This document shows, piece by piece, positions 6,900-10,102 of a stretch of DNA of 10,102 nt. The notes beneath the pieces are model-generated. The model did no database searches. It was not told the DNA's origin and saw only the letters and a program-made list of their open reading frames with translations. A program made the position numbers and the translations under genes. The stretch is taken from assembly GCA_016203375.1 (NCBI GenBank), contig JACQMX010000103.1:1-10102 (forward strand). Reading direction: 5' to 3'. The stretch comes from Candidatus Woesearchaeota archaeon. Its GTDB lineage: Archaea > Nanobdellota > Nanobdellia > Woesearchaeales > UBA12501. Within the stretch, counting starts at the first letter, position 1, and each line of letters opens with the position of its first letter.

Positions 6900-7211
6900 A
6901 TGCAACGTGGTATTATTGCAATATTGCTTTTACTTTCTATGAGTATTCTCGGCTGCGCTCTGACTGCAATAAAAGAAAATGTGAGCCAGCCTGCTGCCGC
7001 TCCTGATGTTGAACCTGTGGAACCGGCAATAGAACCAGTTTCGGAGGAATTGCCAGAAGAAATTGGAGATGAAACAGGCTCAGATACCTATTGCGAATCA
7101 GATAATGATTGCTGGTGCAGAATCTTTACTGGCGCACAATTCATACCAGGACGAAACCCTTGGTATTGTGATACAACAACAAATCGATGCAAGGGATGCA
7201 CATACTTATAA
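6900..7211 (+). CDS. Small Cys-rich lipoprotein, function unknown
   Basis: A 103-residue secreted protein. The start MQRGIIAILLLLSMSILGCA is a signal peptide with a lipobox-like SILGC, which makes Cys19 the probable lipid anchor. Residues 31-62 form an acidic Pro/Glu/Ala-rich linker (PDVEPVEPAIEPVSEELPEE). The C-terminal domain (63-103) holds six cysteines at 65, 71, 73, 90, 97 and 100 in a C-x5-C-x-C-x16-C-x6-C-x2-C order, a pattern suited to disulphides or a small metal site outside the cell. The layout of anchor, acidic stalk and compact Cys domain is typical of DPANN and other archaeal surface proteins, but I recognise no named family. The gene converges on purF with only 9 bases between the stops. 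Confidence 0.7.
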   Translation: MQRGIIAILLLLSMSILGCALTAIKENVSQPAAAPDVEPVEPAIEPVSEELPEEIGDETGSDTYCESDNDCWCRIFTGAQFIPGRNPWYCDTTTNRCKGCTYL

Positions 7212-7220
7212 TAAAAGAGA

Positions 7221-8639
7221 TTATAATCCATTAAACGGATGTTCTCCACCAACGCAATAATAACAAAGATTCTGTCTTGGCATACCTAGCTTTTCAAAAG
7301 TTTGAAGCATCCCATCTAAGGAAAGATATGCCATGCCCATGCCTAATGTTTCGCTAATCTGTTCTAGCGATCTTCCGCGCGCGATGAATTCCTCGCCAGG
7401 CGATGGATTCGGGGGCATATCAACACCGAACATGCAGCCTCGGGGAACATTATCAGTTCCAATAATCCCAACAGGGGGGATGTAATTTGCCAGGTATACC
7501 TTTTTCGCGCCAGCATCAAGCATCAGCTGCTTTGCCCAGCTCGCGTTATTGCCGCGGATCGTGCTATCGTCGATAACGATAGCTGTTTTTCCAGGCAATA
7601 CTTCTAAAGCTTTGGGCAATATATAGAGATTTGCCTTGATCGAACTTGCACGGTCAGCTGCAGAAGATCCTTGAAAGGCGCGTTCATCCTTAACTTTGTA
7701 AAAAATTTCTTCAAAAGCAAGACCGGCAACCCTGGCGTAATATCGAGCTGCCGTTTCTGGACAGTTTGGCAAGAAGGTAACAAAGTCGGCATCGGGAGGG
7801 CGAAATTCCAGAGCGAGCATTTCGCCTAACGCTTCGCGAAGATGCCGAACACTCAGCCTGTTGAGATTAGATTCCCTATTCGCGATGTAGGTATATTCAA
7901 AAAAACAATGTCGGGGTTGTGAAGCGATAACGTTCTCTTTCCTATAGCCTCCATCCGGAGCCAAATAATAGATATGCCCTGGCTCAAGATCTTCGATGAA
8001 ATCCCCCTTATTTTCTGTAAAAGCTATATCCTCCGATGCAACACCGTATTTGCCGCTTTTCTTTCCTAAAACACCCGGTTTAATGCCTGTTCTATCGCGT
8101 AAGACAAGAATCTCCTTTCGCCTCTTATCCGCAATGGCAAGCGTAAAAGCGCCATTGATCTGTTTCATCAAGTCATATTCGCCTCTTTGCCAGAAAAGGT
8201 GAATCAACCTTTCAGTATCGCATGTTGTCTGGAAGAGGCTTTTTTCTAGCCCCTGAAAATTACTCTCGTCAACTTGGCCATTATGCACAATAGCCATGTC
8301 ACAATCGGAGATGAGAATGTGGCTTCCCCTGTGTTCAATCTTTCCGCCAATAACATGGGGATGGGCGTCTTCAAGAATCTTATCCTTTCTTCCTCTTGTT
8401 GCATAGCGAACATGTCCCATAAAGGTGTGGTATTTCGGATCGCCAAAAAGCCTGTAAAGGCCAACACGGCCAAAGCTTTCGACGCGGCCTTGCCACTTAA
8501 CGACATCAATTTTATCATCGCTTATTGCTGCAATGCCGGCGGCTTCTCGCCCACGATGCTGAAGCTGCTCCATTAGAGAATATGTTTCGTCCAGCGAATG
8601 CGCCACGCATAAGCCGCAATTATGCTGCACGTCAGTCAT
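7221..8639 (-). CDS. purF: PurF-like glutamine-PRPP amidotransferase (divergent)
   Basis: A 472-residue homologue of amidophosphoribosyltransferase, which makes 5-phosphoribosylamine from PRPP and glutamine in the first step of purine synthesis. The N-terminal Ntn glutaminase starts after a 7-residue propeptide (MTDVQHN) with nucleophile Cys8. It keeps LQHRGREAAGIA, GHVRYATRG, HNG (oxyanion) and DTE. The PRPP loop IVIDDSTIRGN is at 354-364. Four cysteines, C245, C402, C459 and C462 (CYYC), match the [4Fe-4S] ligands of the Bacillus subtilis-type enzyme. The flexible catalytic loop, KNRYVGRTF in typical PurF, is changed to a KVKDERAFQGSS segment (about 315-326), so activity or substrate may differ. 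The ATG at 8639 is chosen over an upstream TTG (8660) because it gives the proper propeptide and follows GGTG. No other purine gene is nearby. Family assignment is sure; standard function is probable, not proven. Confidence 0.85.
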   Translation of the reverse strand: MTDVQHNCGLCVAHSLDETYSLMEQLQHRGREAAGIAAISDDKIDVVKWQGRVESFGRVGLYRLFGDPKYHTFMGHVRYATRGRKDKILEDAHPHVIGGKIEHRGSHILISDCDMAIVHNGQVDESNFQGLEKSLFQTTCDTERLIHLFWQRGEYDLMKQINGAFTLAIADKRRKEILVLRDRTGIKPGVLGKKSGKYGVASEDIAFTENKGDFIEDLEPGHIYYLAPDGGYRKENVIASQPRHCFFEYTYIANRESNLNRLSVRHLREALGEMLALEFRPPDADFVTFLPNCPETAARYYARVAGLAFEEIFYKVKDERAFQGSSAADRASSIKANLYILPKALEVLPGKTAIVIDDSTIRGNNASWAKQLMLDAGAKKVYLANYIPPVGIIGTDNVPRGCMFGVDMPPNPSPGEEFIARGRSLEQISETLGMGMAYLSLDGMLQTFEKLGMPRQNLCYYCVGGEHPFNGL

Positions 8640-8650
8640 GAAACACCCAT
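8636..8650 (-). other. Possible leaderless mini-ORF overlapping the purF start
   Basis: ATG GGT GTT TCA TGA (peptide MGVS) begins where the purF transcript is predicted to start, and its stop overlaps the purF ATG as ATGA. If translated it would deliver ribosomes to purF by termination-reinitiation. This is a prediction from spacing alone; the ATG may simply be the transcription start context. Confidence 0.3.
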
Positions 8651-8671
8651 ATGAATGCAAAAGGGCTGTTG

Positions 8672-8678
8672 TTTAAAT
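8672..8678 (-). promoter_or_regulatory. TATA box of purF
   Basis: ATTTAAA on the minus strand, centred 36 bases before the purF ATG at 8639 and 25 bases before an out-of-frame ATG at 8650. The mRNA should therefore have a leader of about 10 bases that contains GGTG, complementary to the usual archaeal anti-SD, at 8643-8646. Confidence 0.5.
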
Positions 8679-8698
8679 GTATTTTTATTCTAGAAAGA

Positions 8699-8818
8699 TC
8701 AGCTTCCTGTTGTGCGTGACAGAAACAATGGATTACCATTATGTTGCTGTGCCTCAGCGAGAAGGGCAGGATCATGCAATAGTTCCGTTAAGGCGTATTT
8801 TTTATATAGTTTATTCAC
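8699..8818 (-). CDS. 39-codon overlapping ORF or frameshifted tail of the upstream gene
   Basis: This frame starts with GTG at 8816-8818, overlapping the end of the 148-residue gene by 8 bases, and encodes MNKLYKKYALTELLHDPALL followed by AEAQQHNGNPLFLSRTTGS. The composition (Leu/Ala/Glu-rich helix, then a polar end) looks coding. The parent ORF would read straight into it if one base were skipped near 8819-8823. It could be a separate translationally coupled microprotein, the true C-terminus of the upstream gene lost to a frameshift or a sequencing error, or chance. There is no independent promoter at the right distance. I cannot decide between these. Confidence 0.35.
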   Translation of the reverse strand: MNKLYKKYALTELLHDPALLAEAQQHNGNPLFLSRTTGS

Positions 8819-9257
8819 GTAAGGAAGCTTGTGCTTCTCGGATTTTTGCGTCGATAGTATCATTAGCGTCAGTCTCAATAGCCCAAGGAGAACGTGGTCT
8901 TCCTCGTTCCGTTTCATAGGTTGTGTTTCGTGTCCAGCCAATAGGTCGAAGTGTTGCTAAGTCCACTTTATGCGTTTCACGAAGCCAACGTAGGTCTTCA
9001 ACAAGTTGCGTTTTTCGATAATAGTCACGATCTCCAGAGTTGAATTGAAAGGCCAAGAGATTGACTACCTTTTGATCCATGCCTAACAAGGAAAGGGACT
9101 GTTGTGCGCCACGGTAGATGGTTGTATATGGTGGTGGATCAATAAATGCCATACGCGTCACGGCAGCAAGATAAAGATTCCCCCAATCATAATACTGTGG
9201 ATCTTCCATCGCTGCAGGTAAGTCAGGGCATTCAATCAATAACAAATTTGTAGCCAT
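8811..9257 (-). CDS. Hypothetical protein, 148 aa, unrecognised
   Basis: A soluble 148-residue protein without signal peptide or membrane segment. I do not recognise the family. The N-terminus MATNLLLIECPDLPAAME is followed by aromatic stretches (QYYDWGNLYLAAVTRMAFIDPPPYTTIYRG), a central YYRKTQLVEDLRWLRETHKVD helix (79-99), and a C-terminal part that is Arg/Thr-rich (GWTRNTTYETERGRPRSPW) and then acidic and helical (DANDTIDAKIREAQASLRE). It is read as coding because of its length, its clean ATG and a TATA box exactly 26 bases upstream. It is divergent from the right-hand membrane protein and precedes purF on the same strand, with purF keeping its own promoter. The stop is followed at once by a second frame that could be its continuation. 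Confidence 0.65.
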   Translation of the reverse strand: MATNLLLIECPDLPAAMEDPQYYDWGNLYLAAVTRMAFIDPPPYTTIYRGAQQSLSLLGMDQKVVNLLAFQFNSGDRDYYRKTQLVEDLRWLRETHKVDLATLRPIGWTRNTTYETERGRPRSPWAIETDANDTIDAKIREAQASLRE

Positions 9258-9279
9258 GATATATACTAAAAATAAACTG

Positions 9280-9286
9280 CTTAAAT
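9280..9286 (-). promoter_or_regulatory. TATA box of the 148-residue hypothetical gene
   Basis: ATTTAAG on the minus strand, centred 26 bases before the ATG at 9257, giving a leaderless transcript. Confidence 0.6.
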
Positions 9287-9331
9287 AGCTTTGGCAATTT
9301 CTTATGCTCCTTTATCCTTCATGTGATACAC

Positions 9332-9379
9332 CCTTTTTCAGTGTCCCCCGTATAGGCATGGAGGACACCGAAAAATAGG
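9332..9379. repeat. Long imperfect inverted repeat between divergent promoters
   Basis: TTTTTCAGTGTCCCCC (9334-9349) is the inverted partner of GGAGGACACCGAAAAA (9360-9375): 14 of 16 positions match around a 10-base loop. An outer CC/GG pair (9332-9333 with 9378-9379) sits beyond a 2-base bulge. Both mismatches are A/C on the plus strand and therefore become G-U wobbles on the minus strand, so a minus-strand RNA would pair along the whole arm. It lies upstream of both flanking TATA boxes and has no T-run in the terminator position. Confidence 0.6.
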
Positions 9380-9404
9380 TCTGAGAACATACCAAAGCAA
9401 AATG

Positions 9405-9412
9405 TTTAAATA
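9405..9412 (+). promoter_or_regulatory. TATA box of the right-hand membrane protein gene
   Basis: TTTAAATA, centred about 27 bases before the ATG at 9436. The first in-frame ATG (9418) is only 5 bases behind the box and would lie upstream of the transcription start, so 9436 is taken as the start. Confidence 0.65.
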
Positions 9413-9435
9413 GTAAAATGAGAATAGCACAGGAT

Positions 9436-10029
9436 ATGGTAGAAAAAAAAGAGGATCTTGGTTTGTATCAATCGCAGGTGCAAACCGATGTCTCGTTTAC
9501 CGCGTTTATGACCGCAGTGGTGGTGTTCTTTACCGGCCTTTTGCTGACAGAATTTGAAAGCTATGACATCTCCATTAAGGTGCCCATTTCATTTCTTATC
9601 ATCAGCATCTTCGGCTTTCTGTACTCGACGATGATCTTTTCTAATGCAGCAGGCGAAATCAATCAAGGCAGATTGGCAAAGGCCAAAAAACACCTGCTCC
9701 TGGGGGATATCCTATCAGAGTACCTTGGCGTGTATCTGCTTATCATTTCTTTGCCCCTTATCATTAATGTTATTACTACGGATACATTTTTACGCGGCGT
9801 AACAGTTGTTTCCTCGCTGGCGGGCTTAGCGCTGTATCAGTTCTCTCACTTCTCCGTGCTGGAGCAGCATTTTAAAGAAGGATATGATGTTTTCGCCGCA
9901 GCAATCCTTCTGTTTGCCATCGGGTTATTTTTTGCACAGCTCTTCAAGTGGTATTTTGCTCAGCTTTCTATCGTCTTCTTACTCTTTGTTTTGTACATTA
10001 CATATCTTGCCATAAAGAGAAATATGTAA
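9436..10029 (+). CDS. Six-helix integral membrane protein, function unknown
   Basis: A 197-residue polytopic membrane protein without a cleavable signal. A short charged N-terminus (MVEKKEDLGLYQSQVQTD) precedes predicted helices at about 20-38, 49-68, 93-114, 119-137, 152-170 and 174-193, and the chain ends in a basic tail (KRNM). The loop between helices 2 and 3 (70-92, NAAGEINQGRLAKAKKHLLLGD) is basic and probably cytoplasmic, and the loop before helix 5 (HFSVLEQHFKEGYD) carries His and acidic residues. No transporter or enzyme motif is recognised. It is divergent from the 148-residue gene with a 178-base gap that holds a long inverted repeat. The start at 9436 rather than 9418 is set by the promoter position. 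Confidence 0.75.
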   Translation: MVEKKEDLGLYQSQVQTDVSFTAFMTAVVVFFTGLLLTEFESYDISIKVPISFLIISIFGFLYSTMIFSNAAGEINQGRLAKAKKHLLLGDILSEYLGVYLLIISLPLIINVITTDTFLRGVTVVSSLAGLALYQFSHFSVLEQHFKEGYDVFAAAILLFAIGLFFAQLFKWYFAQLSIVFLLFVLYITYLAIKRNM

Positions 10030-10049
10030 TAACGCAAACTCGCCGCTCT

Positions 10050-10080
10050 GGGCTATCCACTGACTAAAGCCCGTGGTTTT
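10050..10080. mobile_element. Possible IS200/IS605-type terminal hairpin at the window edge
   Basis: CCACTGACTAAAGCCCGTGG (10057-10076) folds as CCAC/GTGG with mismatched inner pairs around a TAAA loop, then TTTTACGCCCC. A competing GGGCT/AGCCC pairing spans 10050-10072. The form hairpin-CTAAAG-hairpin followed by TTTTACGCC is reminiscent of subterminal hairpins of archaeal and bacterial IS200/IS605 elements, whose right ends also supply TnpB guide RNAs. The stem here is degraded, and the element, if real, lies to the right of the window or is only a remnant. Confidence 0.3.
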
Positions 10081-10102
10081 ACGCCCCTCGCCTCTGACAG
10101 GC

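Noticed and set aside
8632..8775. A minus-strand ORF of about 47 codons from ATG 8775, with TATATAA near 8800-8806 about 30 bases upstream
   Set aside because: It overlaps the purF promoter and start, has an unconvincing composition, and the TATA-like stretch lies within the 39-codon frame.
1..10102. CRISPR arrays, tRNA and rRNA genes
   Set aside because: No regularly spaced direct repeats and no tRNA- or rRNA-like segments were seen in the intergenic regions, all of which are shorter than 200 bases.

Overview
The window is archaeal. The evidence is a DRG/Rbg-type GTPase with a TGS domain, an archaeal/eukaryotic-type isoleucyl-tRNA synthetase, an archaeal uS7, a DUF217-type VapB antitoxin, and TATA-box promoters placed about 27 bases upstream of start codons. 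Small single-gene units and leaderless starts would suit a DPANN-type archaeon (Woesearchaeota/Pacearchaeota-like), but that placement is inference and not tested.

Layout, left to right. Bases 1-135 hold the N-terminus of a VapB-like antitoxin on the minus strand. Bases 243-434 encode a 63-residue winged-helix protein (minus). Bases 585-1232 encode a type I phosphoribosyltransferase (minus), 1279-1731 a three-helix membrane protein (minus), 1775-2869 the DRG GTPase (minus) and 2926-6090 IleRS (minus). IleRS is divergent from uS7 at 6217-6831 (plus). A small Cys-rich lipoprotein follows at 6900-7211 (plus) and converges on a PurF-like glutamine-PRPP amidotransferase at 7221-8639 (minus). An unrecognised gene at 8811-9257 (minus) has an overlapping 39-codon tail ORF. 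It is divergent from a six-helix membrane protein at 9436-10029 (plus). The right edge carries an imperfect hairpin resembling an IS200/IS605 terminus.

Almost every gene has its own TATA box, so this is a row of single-gene units rather than an operon. In nine of eleven cases the TATA centre lies 26-29 bases before a start codon, which implies leaderless mRNAs. This rule moves several starts inward (phosphoribosyltransferase, GTPase, right-hand membrane protein) and supports the uS7 start. The two exceptions, the winged-helix gene and purF, both have a tiny ORF whose ATG sits at the leaderless position just before the real start.

Functionally this is housekeeping translation (IleRS, uS7, DRG GTPase) mixed with two PRPP-using enzymes, envelope proteins of unknown role and a toxin-antitoxin remnant at the edge. 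I see no clear multi-gene novel system. The items most worth a second look are the divergent PurF, the mini-ORFs at predicted transcription starts, and a long inverted repeat at 9332-9379 that pairs better as minus-strand RNA.
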